Below, one piece after another: positions 1 through 12,900 of a DNA stretch of 64,000 nt. Every line of letters starts with the position of its first letter. Within the stretch, counting starts at the first letter, position 1. The position numbers and the translations under genes were made by a program. This stretch comes from Metallyticus violacea (taxonomy: Eukaryota > Arthropoda > Insecta > Mantodea > Metallyticidae), in contig CM060834.1 of assembly GCA_030762175.1 (NCBI GenBank), forward strand, positions 68,801,501 through 68,865,500. Reading direction: 5' to 3'. The notes below the pieces were generated by a model. That model was not told the DNA's origin, made no database searches, and worked only from the letters and a program-made list of their open reading frames with translations.

Positions 1-2660
1 GACAGGGGATGAGGAGTCAAAGAAAGAATATTTAGAGGGAAAAATATGTTATAACTTGTTGATAGAGAGCAAGAAACATGAGTGGAGAAGGAGAAATGAG
101 AAGAATCTAATTAGGATATTAAGTGAAGGAAATATTAGTAGAATATGGAAAATGTTAAAAGTAACTTATAACCAGTTTGTAACTAAATCCAGGAGAGTGG
201 ATAAGATATTTTATAACTCTTCTCGTTGAGCATAGTGGTTTAAAAACAATGCCAAGGTTAGAAGTAGGAATGGGTTATAAAGAAATGTTGGATAGTGAAG
301 TGAGAGATGAAGAAGTAGTTAAACAAGTGAAATTAATGAAAAAGAATAAAGCAACAGGAATAGATGGTATCCCACCAGAATTTATAAAAGAATGGTGTTG
401 TGATGTAAACAGAGTTAAGATACTCACAGGACTGTTTAACTTAATTACGACAAAGGAAAGTGTACCAGAAAGTTGGAGGAAAGGCAAGGGAAGTGTAGAT
501 ATGCCAAAAAATTACAGAGGTATTATATCATTATCAAATGTTGGAAAAGTTTTTACAGGCATTTTGACAAATTGGTTACAAAATTGGGTTGAGGAGTATA
601 AAATTATTTCAGAATTACAAATGGGATTTTGCAGGAGGAAACGCATGACAGATAATATGTTCATTATAAAAACATTAGTGGATAAATATTTAAAAGATAA
701 GAGAGGAAAACTGTACATGGCATTTGTTGACTTAGAGAAAGCATATGATTGCATAGAGTTGCAATTGTTATGGGATAAATTGCTGAGTAAGAGAGTAAGT
801 TGTCATATGGTGTATATTCTTAATGCATTATACAACAGAAATACCTTCTGTGTGAAAGCTGGGGAAGGAATGGTAACAAGAGAAATAATTCAAGAGAAGG
901 GGTTAAGATAAGAGTGTAAGTTAAGCCCAATGCTTTATAATTTGTTTATTGATGACATTTTAACAGAGATAAAAAAAGAGTAACAATGCATTGCCAGTTA
1001 TTAATAATATCACAATCTCAGGGTTATTATTGCAGATGATTTAAAGTTGTTGGATGCATCTCAACAATTGGCTTAAAGCAATCCTTGCAGTAAATAGACA
1101 AATACTGTAATGATTGGAACTTGAAGGTAAATCAGAAGACTCAAATAGTATTATTCAAGAAAGGAGCAAAATTGATAAATATGAGAGGTGGAGGAAAGGA
1201 GATAAAGAATATAAGGTAGTTAGGGATTGCATTTATCTAGGAGTTAAAATTGATGGGGGTGGCAAATGGGAAAAGCAAAAAAAAATTAGCTTTGGCAAAA
1301 GGGAAAGGAGCAATGGCAGCAGTTAGAGGCTGCAAATATAAAATACCAGATATAAATGTTAAGTGACTGGAAAAAATTTATAGTATGGTGGTCGAGGCAA
1401 AAATGTTGTATGGTATTGAAATATGGGGACTGGAAGGGAGATGGGAACTTGTGGATGTTGTGCATAGGATGTTTTGTAGAGAAATTTTAGGTGTACCGAG
1501 TACAACAGCAATGGAAGTTGCACAAATTGAAATGGGAAGAGTGGCAAGGAAAGCTATGATTGTGGAAAGAGCTCTCAAATATTGGTTCAGAATCCTAAAC
1601 TTAGATGAAAAAAAATTGTTAAGGAAATGCTTAGAATTTCAGGAAAAGAGGTTAAGGAGCAATGGGTGGAGTAATAGTCTTAGGATAATTCTGGAGAACA
1701 ATGGAATAGGGGACATTTGAAGGAGGAGGGAGAACAATGAAAAGGGTTTTTGGAAAATAGTAAGAAAGAGATTGGAAGATATAGAAATACAAAAACTGTT
1801 TAGCAAGACAGAGGGCAAAATATCTTTAGTATTTTATATACCGATGAAAAACAAATGGAAGAGAGAAGTATATTGATGAATCAAATAAAGAACAAAGAGA
1901 GGGCATTGCATGGTTAACAGCAGGCATGTGGAGATTAAAAGGAATAAGGAAAGGATTTCCTCAGAATCAGTGCCCAATATGTGGGGGAAAGGAAGATATG
2001 GAACATATAGTGTTTGAGTGCAAAGGGACGGGACTCTGGAGGAAAAAGTTTATAAACGAGAAATGGTTTAAATTAGATAGAAAAATAGCCTTAATGAAAA
2101 TCTTTAGTAAAGATAGCAGGAATGTAGGAGAGAGGAGCAAAGTTAAAAATAAATGGAATTGGGTACTAAGAAGGGAAGTAAATCCAATAATTTAAAGGGT
2201 TGCATTTGATTAATCATATTGGGATGTAGATAAAGGTGATTATGGTTGGGAGTGGGTTTAATTTTATTAAATTTGAAATGCAGCATTTAGTATGCATTTG
2301 AGAAATAAAGTTATTATTAGTTTGTATAGGCTGTTAGCTATAATGGTATAGGTAGAGCAATGAAAAATTTTTATTTAGGACCTTGGATTTGGTCAGAGCC
2401 TGGTCCCCTGGAATTCCAGTAGGCTACTGCTGATGAACCAGGGACTAGGGACTGATGCAATCATGGGATGGAAATATTGTATTGTTCCTTATATTACAAT
2501 TTGGTTAAAGGTGATAGAATAAAACTAATTACTGTATTTATATTTTGTAATTGTGAGGGCGCATATCCTAAAATGGCTTGGGCCAGATAGGTGGAGGCCC
2601 CCTGGTAGTTTGTACTGTATTTTTTGTATTTGTTCTTAGCATATCAATAAATTTCAATTT
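1..2660 (+). mobile_element. LINE A: non-LTR retrotransposon, RT and 3' end (5' end outside window)
   Basis: This is the reverse-transcriptase part and 3' end of a non-LTR retrotransposon, broken by stops and frameshifts. The longest open piece (249-911) holds RT fingers/palm blocks: NKATGIDGIPPEF, then ELQMGFCRRKRMTDNMF, then AFVDLEKAYDC, the block with the first catalytic Asp. A stop near 909 interrupts the frame just before the LSPMLYNLF block. An ADD-type active site (IIADDLKLL) is readable around 1025-1050 in another frame. The C-terminal part reads VVEAKMLYGIEIWGLE and MFCREILGVP (1385-1720). A Cys-His zinc knuckle, CPICGGKEDMEHIVFEC, follows (1926-2195). The 3' UTR carries a hairpin and CTGATGAACC block (about 2408-2450) and ends with an AATAAA at about 2645. 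It belongs to the same family as the copies at 9.4, 28.9, 46.3 and 49.5 kb. Clade assignment (I/Jockey group) is tentative. Confidence 0.88.
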
Positions 2661-3039
2661 CATGTACCCTTTTCTCTTTAATGCAAAGTTACAAGTTAAA
2701 ATTCGCACAATTCTTAGTAAGTGTCTAATGAATAAATGATATTTGAATTTTCAGGTTTAGGCTATTAATTTTCAACTGTTACCAATAATGTTTGAATGAG
2801 TAGCTTCCAAGAAAAGTACACCTTTTTAATCTTCAAGTGTGAGCTCCCTGAAGACAAAATCTATGTGGGGTGATATTTTTTCCATTCATTCCTGTCATAA
2901 GAATTTTCTGAATTCACAACCAAAGATTAAAATTCTCCATTAAAATAACTAGGAGTTATCAAGTAATATCTGTGTTTGATCCTAGGTTAATGCATGAGCA
3001 ACATGAAAATTAAGATTCTGAGTAGTGGATTTAGTAATA
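2661..3039. other. Non-coding spacer
   Basis: No coding block, repeat or RNA gene was recognised between LINE A and the Gypsy relic. Confidence 0.5.
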
Positions 3040-4670
3040 TCCTTAGGAGAAAATAGCATTACTTTGCACTAAAGCAACAGGATAAGCAGTCGCAACAACA
3101 GTTTTAGCAAACAGCAATTGTGGTTCAGAAGACAAATTACGAAAAGGTAAAATCATATTAGAACTTGATTGGAAAGGTTTGGTGGGAACAATAATATGTT
3201 TTCTGAGCATAAGATGAACAGAGGGTTCCAACAAAATGTTGTTAGCAATATCACAAGAAAGAATCACTGTTACATCACAAATTGAATGTGGAGGGACCCT
3301 TACATCATACTTACATATGATCTCAAGAGACTTATCAATAGTCATCCTCACAAGGAGAAATGGCAATGTCTGCAAAAGACACAACTGAGTTATTAGCAAA
3401 GGGAATCACCAAGGTCATGCCATCGTGGATCTGAAGAACAATGCATTTTTTAGCATAATCAATTACTGCCTTATATGTAGTAAGAAAATAGTTTCCCAAT
3501 AATACATCATACGAAGGATCTTTGGCAATTAATGTTTTCCTTAAGATGTACATTAGCAAGTTGAAAATTGAATTGAGTCAGAAAGGAAACATCCAACAAT
3601 TTGTTGCCTGCCTTGTAAAGCAATACATCTATAGGCTGTACCTGGGTAAAATCTATAACATGCATGTGACTAATCAGGTTCATAGTACTATACCTGTATC
3701 TATTAAAACATGTACTAATACACCATTAAGCATGGCCACGAACATTAGAACATTTTTAATTGAAGAAGAAGCACCAGTAAGTGTGTTTGCATCATGGGTA
3801 TTGGGAGGAAAGAACAGAGTCTCGAGAAAAATGAATGTAGCTGGTTGCATTGCCCTGAACCAGGATAGAGAACATTGGGGAGCAAAATGTCCTGGACAAT
3901 TGCGTCTAAAGCAGAAAAATAGAGAATATTTCTACCTGACATTGCCGGTCCTAACAGCTGCGAAGAATACATATTTTGAATCTGTAATGATAAGTAAGAA
4001 ATATGAAGAGCAAGATGAGAAATTTCAGTTTTGGAAGTCAAAGTAACACTAGAAGCTCCTAAATGTAGTGGTCCCGACAATTGTGTTACAGAAGGTAATT
4101 GAAACAGCTGTCTGAGGGCCCGACTGACTATTAACAAGTTAATTCTCTCTGAGCCACATAATTAGCCTTTTCAACTTGCTTCACAACATCAAAAAATTTG
4201 TCAATTGTTTGAGGACTCTGGGTAATGATAGGTGCACAAATTGAGCAGTTAATCCCTTTAACAAATTCTTCATCTGTTCAGCAACAGTAATATGTGAGTT
4301 AACAGAATGACACAAAGACAACACATCATAAATATAATCCAAAACATTTTCACATGAACCTTGTACACACTGCTGTAAATGAATCTCAACCAAATCTTCT
4401 TGGTGGGCAACTTGAAATGCCAAAAATGATGTTTCAGGTCAGTCCAAGAATGCAATGGGTGCCTATGAAGAAAAGTTTCAAACCCGCTGAACCTTGAAGG
4501 TAACAAGGTAAAAACTGTGTTTTGAATATCATTCTAGCCATTAGCCCTAGCAACAAGCTCAAAATGCTATGAAAATCGATAGCAGGAACAGCATTATTAG
4601 TATCAAAAGTACTAGGCTCTCAATAAGGCTTAGAGACAGGTAATGGTAAATTAATAGTTGAAGAAATAAG
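3040..4670 (-). mobile_element. Ty3/Gypsy-like LTR retrotransposon relic (gag and protease)
   Basis: On the minus strand, a gag-like region comes first (about 4506-4181). It reads HSWTDLKHHF, a Gln/Leu-rich stretch, then MKNLLKGLTAQF, which matches the capsid pattern of Ty3/Gypsy gag (RVKxLLKGL). Downstream, 3559-3335 reads SYDVLLGNYFLTTYKAVIDY, which matches the C-terminal end of Gypsy retropepsins (the LLG-x-x-FL motif before a flap-distal strand). 3399-3043 probably continues the spacer toward RT. No RT, integrase or LTR was recognised, and the frames are broken by stops. This is a decayed internal fragment and cannot be autonomous. Assignment rests on two short motifs. Confidence 0.55.
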
Positions 4671-5779
4671 TTTAAACTATATTTAAAAGTTTCACTGTTT
4701 GACACTGCATTAGAATCACCACCAGGTTAACAGTAGGATCTGAACATAGTCTCCCTGTTTTATTAGGCATTTTAACTGTATGAAAAGCAATTACAACCCA
4801 AAAGAATAGTATATAGAAATACAAAATATGCATACCATAAAGTGCGCTATATGCAAAGAAATGGATACAATTACCTTGATTTACAGCAAACAACAATATA
4901 ACTTACTACACAATTAAGAAAAGTACAAAGGGAAATGGGTAGCTGCAATAGTGAACATATGATCAAATGGGGCCAACACAAAGTAACATTAATGGATGCA
5001 AAATCTTCCACAAAATAATATACAAATTAGTATAATACACATAAACTGTATAAAATACAATATAAAGCTACTGCAAAATGCCTCAAATATTCATAAAGGA
5101 AAGCATAATATAGAATGTTTCATAGCTCAACAGTAGTAATGGGAGGACAAAGGCATAGCTATAACAAGAAAATTAAAACACAAAATAAATAAAAGAAAAA
5201 AACATTAATTAGCGATAACAACGGCACTTCCCCAATATGTAACCATGCCCTATGGGGGCAACAACATGGGTAATTCAGGCATCTTAAGAGCAATGAGAGC
5301 AATTTGTTAAAGTTAGCATTTTCAAATATAACTTTTCATTCACTTATTTATTAATACCTTAATACAATACAGCATCCATGTATATGAGCCATTTAACAAC
5401 CACCATCTATATGTCCTGGGTCTTCGGTGTATTGTGTGTAATTAGTACTATGTCCCCTCTAGCAACCTCCCTCAGGCAATTGCTTTGAGCCACAGCTCAA
5501 AGGCAACTACTGTCTACTCATTACCTGCTCACTCTCCCCTCCCCAATCTTACTACCTTTACTGTAGATTGCTAGCCATGTCACTATGATACAGTATAATA
5601 AAAGAAAAGAAAGATAAAATATGTACTTATTTTTTTTATTTTATTTAAATAGTACTAAGTATACAAAAATTATAATATGGCCTGATTCTAATGCAGATTC
5701 TATTCCAGGTCAATATTTTAATACACTCCCCAATAAAAATTTTTATTTAACACACTATTATCATTCAACTAACTATATT
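4671..5779. other. Non-coding, AT-rich stretch
   Basis: No protein block or RNA gene was recognised. It may include further decayed LTR-element sequence from the neighbouring Gypsy relic. No terminal repeats were seen. Confidence 0.4.
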
Positions 5780-6720
5780 TAACCACGTTTGTTGAGACCT
5801 AGTCTTCAGTTATCCAGAAGAATCTGCCCCCCCCCCCCTCTTCTAAATGGCGAAACACTATAATAATACAGCAAAACAATTTCTACAGTTCAATAATCAC
5901 CTTAGATTGTCAATGAATATGTTCTCATTTATAAACTCCTGTCCATAACTAGCTTACACCCATACACATTTGAACCTCTGATCTACTACACATATAATCA
6001 CAATAGTACTACTAGCCAATTTCCCAAGGCAAACACAGTCCAACTCACAGATCCTCTCTCCTCATTGAACACAACCATTTGTTCTTAACTCTGTACAGAT
6101 TTTCCCCGAGATTCCCAATTTGTCATTGGTCACCAAACATTGCTGCAATATGCTTATTTAACTTTAACCATTTGCCATATATTGCCTGTTGTCTCCATTC
6201 GCTTGCTCCTGAAAATTCAAAAGAATATGCTCTACATTTTCTAAATTTCTATATATAGAGCAAACTCCATGCTCACAATTACTTATAAAATCCTTAAGCT
6301 CCAGATTCCTAATCTAACCCAAGTCATTTCCTCTCTCTCCTTCTTATTACACTTACTAATATATCTGTCTCTTTTAACATCCTCTTTTATCTTCTGATAG
6401 AACATTAGTGATCTCTTCCTGCTCATTATAGAATGTAATATCCTGTCCATCTATATCCTTAAACCTCATTGTAACTGTTTCCAAAACCTCCCTCCAAATC
6501 TCTTCTTCTTACCATACATCACTCATTCCATTCCTTATTAATATTTCCCCAACTTTGTTAACCCAATAAAAGTCCACTACCCCAGACTATTGAAATTTTA
6601 AACACTCATTTAACAAAGAAAACCAATACTTCAAAACTCTCACCATCCTCTCACACTGACCATTCCCATTTCCAAGTGCCGCTGCATTTGCAGCACTTTG
6701 TGAAATTCCCAGCACAATCT
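5780..6720 (-). mobile_element. Degenerate LINE 3' fragment, same family as LINE A
   Basis: Minus-strand translation shows the C-terminal part of the LINE A family in pieces. Near 6720 it reads LGISQSAANAAALGNGNG, matching the LGVPSTTAMEV segment of LINE A. This is followed by ERMVRVLKYWF (LINE A has ERALKYWF). Near 6270-6200 there is a zinc-knuckle-like NCEHGV...ENVEHILLNFQ with one Cys lost. A C-run at 5827-5840 lies near the 3' end. It is heavily mutated with many stops, so it is an old copy. Confidence 0.6.
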
Positions 6721-6738
6721 TACAAAAAATATATACTT

Positions 6739-7345
6739 TTGCGAGGATGATTACCAAGTTTCATCCAGTCATGAATCAGCACAAGAAGTCCTGCAGATTC
6801 AAATTAAACAGTACCAGACACTCTGTTGATGTGTTCTTCCGCATGCAACAGTCATGTCAGCAATTGTGGCACCCAATGTGAACACAACTTTTGTGCATTC
6901 ATTCAATTCAGATGCCTACAGTCTCACCTAACACACGCACTTACACTTGGCAGTCTTGCATTAAAATATCATGGATTTTATCAATGATTTCTTTTGTGGT
7001 TATCCGAACTGGGTGGCCAGAGCACATTTTATCTTCAGTGCTTCTTCTACCACATTCAAACTCATTCATCCATAAAAAAACAATCTTTAATCATGGTGTA
7101 GAGTTCACATGAACTTCAACTCTGCTTTGATCTATTTTACAGTCCAACCCTTTAAATGGAAATGTTAAATAACAGCATGAACCTCATTTTTTCCCATTTT
7201 TCACAGCAGATGTAACACTGATCACTTCAGATGGCTGTCAACAATTAAATGAACATTTTACACACTCTTAGCAACAATAGTACTGCTTAACAAAATTTCC
7301 TGTTATTTCATGGAAATTTATCAGATTTTTCAAACAACCCTCGTA
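6739..7345 (-). mobile_element. Mariner relic 1 (N-terminal DNA-binding part only)
   Basis: Minus-strand translation of about 7130-6870 gives FLWMNEFECGRRSTEDKMCS, then GHPVRITTKEIIDKIHDI. This is the mariner N-terminal pattern (FKxGRxSxEDxxxSGRPV followed by the second helix-turn-helix). The upper end, near 7345, reads CGAGGGTTGTTTGAAAAA on the minus strand, a typical mariner terminal repeat. The lower end near 6739 (GCGAGGATGATTACCAAG) is a diverged counterpart. No catalytic domain is present, so this is an internally deleted, non-autonomous copy. Confidence 0.6.
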
Positions 7346-7374
7346 TATGTAGACACCAAAGTAATATAATTACT

Positions 7375-8045
7375 AGGTGAGTTTCAAAAGTAAGGGCCAA
7401 TCATTCATAACATAATAAAAAAATTAATTGGAAAAAATGATATTGCTTTTGTACTTTGCTTTACTTTTCCTACATAGTCACAAATTCCTTTCCAAAAACA
7501 TTGTATCAAGGGACAAGTTTTTGAAAGCCATATGCATAAAAACCTATAGTCTGAAATTAAACTACTTTAGCACTGCTGTTTTTATCTCTTTACTGTCATC
7601 TAACTTTTGAGAACAAAGCCATTTCTTGAAATGAAGCAAAACATGAATTACTGGATGAAGGCCTGGGTTACATATAATTGCTGAAACTTGCTGACAGTTT
7701 TCACAGTGATGTGCATTGTCAGGAAGTAAAACAATTACTGATGAAAGTTTCCCACTACTTCAGTTCTGAATGATGTGCCTCAGAAGGAAAAATGTTTCAC
7801 AATACACCCTCGATTGTTCCTAGCTCTTTAAATTCACAAGGACACCTTTTTGATCCCAGAAAACAGTGACCAAAATCTTCTGTGCTGTAATGTGCTTGAA
7901 TTTTTTTCTTTCATGGTGAAGTCGAATAGTATCACTCCAGGAGTTGTTGTTTTGATTCAAAATTAACACATGAGTCTGTTTCATCACCAGTTACAATAAG
8001 CAAAAAACTTCATCTTATCTCTTTTACCAATTCAAAATATAAATA
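7375..8045 (-). mobile_element. Mariner relic 2 (C-terminal catalytic part)
   Basis: Minus-strand translation contains VMKQTHVLILNQNNNSWS, then KILVTVFWDQKGVL, then VLLPDNAHHC and KWLCSQKLDD. These match the second half of a mariner transposase: the region after the first Asp, the FWDxxG second Asp, and the DNAxxH third Asp. The first Asp block appears lost (VMKQT replaces GDET). Stops break the frame. It differs from relics 1 and 3, so it represents a separate lineage or insertion. Confidence 0.6.
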
Positions 8046-8149
8046 TATATATATGTAGCTTCCAGAGCAATAGAGAGAGGTTTCTGGTTGTATAGGGGTA
8101 TTTGAGTTGTGGAGTGAATGTGAATGAAGTATTACTTGTAGAAGGACAA

Positions 8150-9290
8150 GTAATTTCTAGGTATGATAAAGACAAAAACTATATTTCACTTTTCAATATA
8201 GTTACCCTTTATTGCAATACACTTCTCACATCTTTGAATTAACATTTCAATACCCATCCCCCCAAAAATAGGCAGAAGTCTTATCTGCAAAAATGGGCAT
8301 AAACAGCATCCATCACTTCTTTATCACACTAAATTTCCTTCCTGAAAGTCCTTCTTGAGTTTTGAGAAGAGAAAACAGTCGCTGGGAATTAGATCTGGGC
8401 TGTAGGGTGGATGATCAATCTCCTTGAAGCCACATCTTCACAGTTTTCTTTGCAACAAGAGCTGTGTGCACAAGCCCATTGTTGTAAATAAGGTGCACAC
8501 CATCACTCAACTTTCCTTGCCTTTTCTCTTTGATGGACGCATGTAGTCTGTGCAGTAGGTGAGCAATGTACTCCCCATTTACTGTGGTGTTCCTCTCCTT
8601 GAAGTCAATGAAGAGTATTCCTTCACAGTCCCAAAAGATTGTGACCATGATCTTTTTGGTTGACTGAGTGATCTTGACCTTTAGAGGCGGTGCTTTGCCA
8701 GGTTTATGCCACTCCATTGATTCTCTTTTGGACAAGGGAATATAGTAGAGGACCATAGTTTCATCTCCTGTAGCAATGATTTGCAGAACTTCTCTCTCAT
8801 TGCCATGGTAGAGCTCCAAAAATGTCTGACAACAGATGACTTGTTGCTGCTTTTGGATTGAGGAAAGAATTCTAGGCATCCATCTTGCACTAACCTTATT
8901 CATGTTAAAATGTTCATGAATAATTCAAAGGATTGTTGTTTTAGAAAGGCCCAACCTTGTTGCTATTGCTATAGCTTTGAGCCTCCAATCTTTTATAATT
9001 TCTCCTTCCACAAGAGCGATGTTTTCAGGAATGAGCATCTACCTTCAAGGGCCAACCTACAAGCTCTTAGTCTTGAATGCTTTCTTGACCCATTCTTTTA
9101 TGATTAAGAGGGGAGATGCTTCCCCATATACACCATCTAGTTGGTGTTTAATTTCATTTGGAATAAGTCCTTCTTTTGTGAAGAACTTAATAACAGCTTG
9201 ATACTCCATTCTGAACATGTCATAATCTTCTACACATAGCCTTCTTTATGCAACTATATCTGAATACCTGAACATAGCAGAGTGGAAATT
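8150..9290 (-). pseudogene. Mariner transposase pseudogene (relic 3)
   Basis: A 162-codon open piece (8903-8415) covers the catalytic half of a mariner DDE transposase. It has TGDETMVLYY (first Asp), KIMVTIFWDCEGILFIDF (second Asp) and LIYNNGLVHTAL, where the third catalytic Asp is replaced by Asn (families normally read xDNAxxHT). The N-terminal part lies upstream on the minus strand (about 9210-8930) in broken frames: IKHQLDGVYGEASP, then a helix-turn-helix region ending RLGLSKTTI. The lost third Asp and the frame breaks make it inactive. The terminal repeats were not resolved, so the limits are approximate. Confidence 0.8.
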
Positions 9291-9439
9291 ATAGCTGCAA
9301 TTATTTACTTAACAGATAAGGTATGTCACCAGATAAGGGTTTTGTGAAGGCGATAATCCTTATCGGTGAGGCTGGAAACTTATGGATCTACCCTCATATA
9401 TACGATGAAAGAAATTAAACTATGCTTAGAATTAGGTAT

Positions 9440-12400
9440 ATAATCCACATGAGTCATCTGAGTTTTACAATGAAAATTTGTGCTTAAAACTAAATGATAG
9501 TATTGAGGAATTAAGTAGAGTGTACCCTTGTATGGAGTTTATTATAGTTGGTGATTTTAATGCCAGAGAAGGTGAACATGATATAAAATTTATGAGGTTG
9601 GAAAATGAATGTATGTGGGTAAGGAAAAGTAGAGATAAGGTGCTAAAAAAGGAAGATAGAAAATTGATTGAGTTCTATGAGCTGAATAATTTAATTATGT
9701 GCAATGGTTTAAGAGGTGAAAACCAAGAACGAGAACTTACATTTATAAATATAAATGGTCAGAGTGTGATAGACTAGATGGTATGTAGTGAAGGAATTGA
9801 CCAGGTGTCAGTAGATTTCAAAGTCCTGGACGTTATATATTGGACATTTTCCACTAAAAATGAGTTTGTGTTTAGGGGAATACTACAGGGAGGAAGAAAC
9901 AATAGAAATAAAATATATAAAATGTTTTAGATAGAAAGAAGAGTATACTGAGCTTTTCTGGGAGAATTTGATATTCAAAATAGGGGAAACAAGAAAGTAT
10001 GGAATTCTAGAGGCATTGAAGATAGGAAAGATAGAAGCAGCATTGGAAAAGATGGAGTCTAATGTCAGAAGAGGAAGATGTTAGGCAATTTTTATTGTTC
10101 AAAAAAAGGGGGAATATAAGTGCCTTGTGCAGGATAAAAAGAAAGTGGCAACAGAGAATGGGTGAAAAAATTAAAGGAGCTAAAGACAATAAATAGATAT
10201 GGTAAGTTGTGAAAGATGTCTTAAGGAAGAGAAGAGTGGGAAATAAGATAAACACAAGGGAATGGGAAAATTACTTTAGAAACCTGTTGGGGGGAAGAAT
10301 ATCCTGAGCTATGAGTTAAACTTAAATTAGTATTGTGTATCGGATAGAAAGTTTAGATAAAGAATTTACTATGGATGAGGTAGGGTACCAAATTAAAAAA
10401 CTGAAGAAGAAAAAGATGGCAGGAATAGATGGAATTCCAGGACAGCTTTTGGGGAGAAGGAAGGAGATATCAGACTGCTAACAGAATTATTAACTAGAAT
10501 TACGGAGAAGAAGGTAATACATAAGATTGGAAAGTAGCATGATCATTCCAATATATAAAAGGAAAGGTGGTATAAATAACCCGAGTAACTATTGAAGAAT
10601 TAGCCTACTATCAATGATAAGTAAAATATACACTGGCATATTAGGAAGGTTGCATGAGTGGGCAGAAATGGAATGTAATTATCCGAATTTCAAACAAGTT
10701 TTAGAAAAGGAAGAACAATAAATAATATAATGTTAATTCATACTATAGTGGGAAAATATTTAAAAAATTATAAGGAGTAGGGCATACATTTTCTTTGCAG
10801 ATTTTGAGAAAGTATTTGATACAATAAATAGGGATGCATTGGCATATAAATTGAGATGTAAGGGAGTTAGTAACAAATTTATTTTAGGACTTCAAAAATT
10901 ATATGAAGGAGGCAGGTGTAGTGTTTGATGTGGTGGTAATAGATCTACAGACTATACAATCAAAATTTGGTCTTAAGACAGGGTATAAATTGAGTCCAAT
11001 ATTATTTAATTTATTTGTAGACAATATCATAGATAGAATTAAGGGAAAAAATAGACATTGCCCAATTATTGGAAAGAAGGAAGTACCAGGATTGCTTTTT
11101 GCAATGATCTTATAACGGGGACAATAACTGTGATAGGATTAAAACATGCAATTGATGAAATTATTAGATATTGTGCAGAATGGAGCCCAAGGATAAATAG
11201 TAATAAATCAAAGATAATAGTACTTAAAAAGGGAACAAAATTAAGAAAAGATGATAGTTTATAAGCAGAAGCCCAATAGAGGAGGTGAAAGAAGTTAATT
11301 TAGGGGTAAGATGGACGGTGGGAGGTCCAGTTTAAATGTGCACAAGCAAAAGGCAAATTAGCTATGAAAGCTGTTAGAATAAGCTTGTATAAAGTTCCCA
11401 AATTGTCAATGAAATGGTTAGAAAGATTATATGAGGCTGTGGTCGAGTTGAAGATGATGTATGCAATGGACTTTTGGTGAGTGTCAAAGGGGTGGACAAA
11501 GATTGATGTAGTGCATAGAATGTTTTGTAGAGAAGTTCTGGGATTACCAAAAAGTTTACCAAGGGAGGTAAGTATGGTAGAATTAGGAAGAGTAGGAAGG
11601 TAAGGAATAATATGTAAAGAATCTTAAAATATTGGTATAGATGTTTGAATCTAGACACATATAATGTACTAAAAGAATGTCTTACATACCAAAGAGGTGT
11701 AATGGGAACAGAATGGTGCCTTGGAGAGGAGGAAAAGTATTAGAAGAAATTGGAATGGGAGATGTATGGCAATTGGGTGAAAATAATGTTTGTGGATTTT
11801 GGAAAGAAATAAGACAGAGGATAGAAGATAAACAGATGCAAGATGTCTGGGCTAGTTTAAAGTATAAAAGATCCTTAGATTTATATAAAGTAGTTAAAAG
11901 AATTTGGGGATGGGAGAAATATATAGACATTTGTGACCAATGTGGAAGAAAATAGGTTTTGCATGGGTGTGTAAAAGAACTAAGAATAAATTGTAAAGAA
12001 GGATGCATTATGTGTGGGAAAATGGAAACTTGGTTCAAAGTTGGGATGGAAAATGAGACAAATTAAAACAAGAAATAGTGCCAACAAAAATGTTATCACA
12101 AATGAGAGTAGAGAAAATGATTCAGATAGGGGAATTTTTAGGAAAAGTATGGGATAAGTGGATAAGTATAAAAAGGGAGCTTGAGGACACATGCAGTGAT
12201 GAAAATTGGTAATTCATTTTAGGGGTCCTTTACCATACATATAATCTGATAGTTGGGCTATGGGAGGCCTCAGTTTTCGTGCTGCTAAACTTATGGAAAT
12301 TTTGTGTTTATGTAAATTATGTTATGTGAATTAAATTTTAATTTTAATTGTATAATCTTGTACACTATACTTTGCTTAAAATTTGGAATATTGAATAAAT
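9440..12400 (+). mobile_element. LINE B: non-LTR retrotransposon with endonuclease, RT and 3' end
   Basis: This is a second, more complete copy of the LINE A family. The 9478-9777 frame reads EFIIVGDFNAREGEHD, the GDFN block of the apurinic endonuclease domain. A stop follows at the ID* position, where these enzymes usually continue with a D-Y-x-x-x segment. RT blocks follow in several frames: KMAGIDGIP (about 10415), DFEKVFDTINRDAL (about 10800), then LSPILFNLFVDNII (10993-11030). The tail reads VVELKMMYAM, VHRMFCREVLGLPKS (11500-11560) and DVWQLGENN (11765). It ends with a zinc-knuckle-like CIMCGK (about 12005) and AATAAA near 12393. Numerous stops and frameshifts show it is dead. Its tail aligns closely by eye with LINE A (MFCREILGVP). 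Confidence 0.88.
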
Positions 12401-12459
12401 TCATTTATTCCTTTGTAGCTTCCATTCTTTTGTTTTTGTGTACGGCAGTTAACATTTTA

Positions 12460-12900
12460 AGAACCATCTTCCATACAGTTGATGATATTTAAGATTTTCA
12501 GTAACAAATCTGAACAATGTACTTGCTGAAAAGCATGAAAGTTTCATTGCAAAAGCAATGATTGAGAAATGGCGATTTTCTTGAATCTTTTCATCCAAAC
12601 ACTCAACGGTATAATCTGTTTGAACAATGGGCCAGGCCTCCCATTTTTCTTATCATCATGTATATTTGTAAGGCCTTTCTTAAATTGATGACACCACTGA
12701 CTGACTTTTTCTTCACTTGTTACATTTGGTCCATAAATGTCACATGGTACACAGTGCATTTCAGCAGCACTCTTACCTTCAGCATTGAGAAATCAACAGA
12801 CTTTACACTCACAGGAAATGCTTCTTCTTGCAGTCATTATAAACCAATGTCTCACAAAGGTGAATGATTGTAAACTGGCAACAATATGTTCAATAGCAAG
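12460..12900 (-). mobile_element. Mariner relic 4 (N-terminal fragment)
   Basis: Minus-strand translation reads LNAEGKSAAEMHCVPCDIYG, then SEEKVSQWCHQFKKGLTNIH and DDKKNGRPG. This is the N-terminal recognition domain of a mariner-family transposase (paired HTH, W-x-x-x-F-K-x-G-R, then GRP). No DDE domain follows. It is truncated at the C-terminal side near 12460. Confidence 0.65.

Noticed and set aside
2430..2460. CTGATGA in LINE 3' UTRs as a hammerhead ribozyme
   Set aside because: No GAAA follows a suitable helix. Only the first conserved box is present, so it is treated as a different RNA element.
3522..4046. 174-codon plus-strand frame
   Set aside because: It is the antisense shadow of the Gypsy gag-protease relic, whose motifs are on the minus strand.
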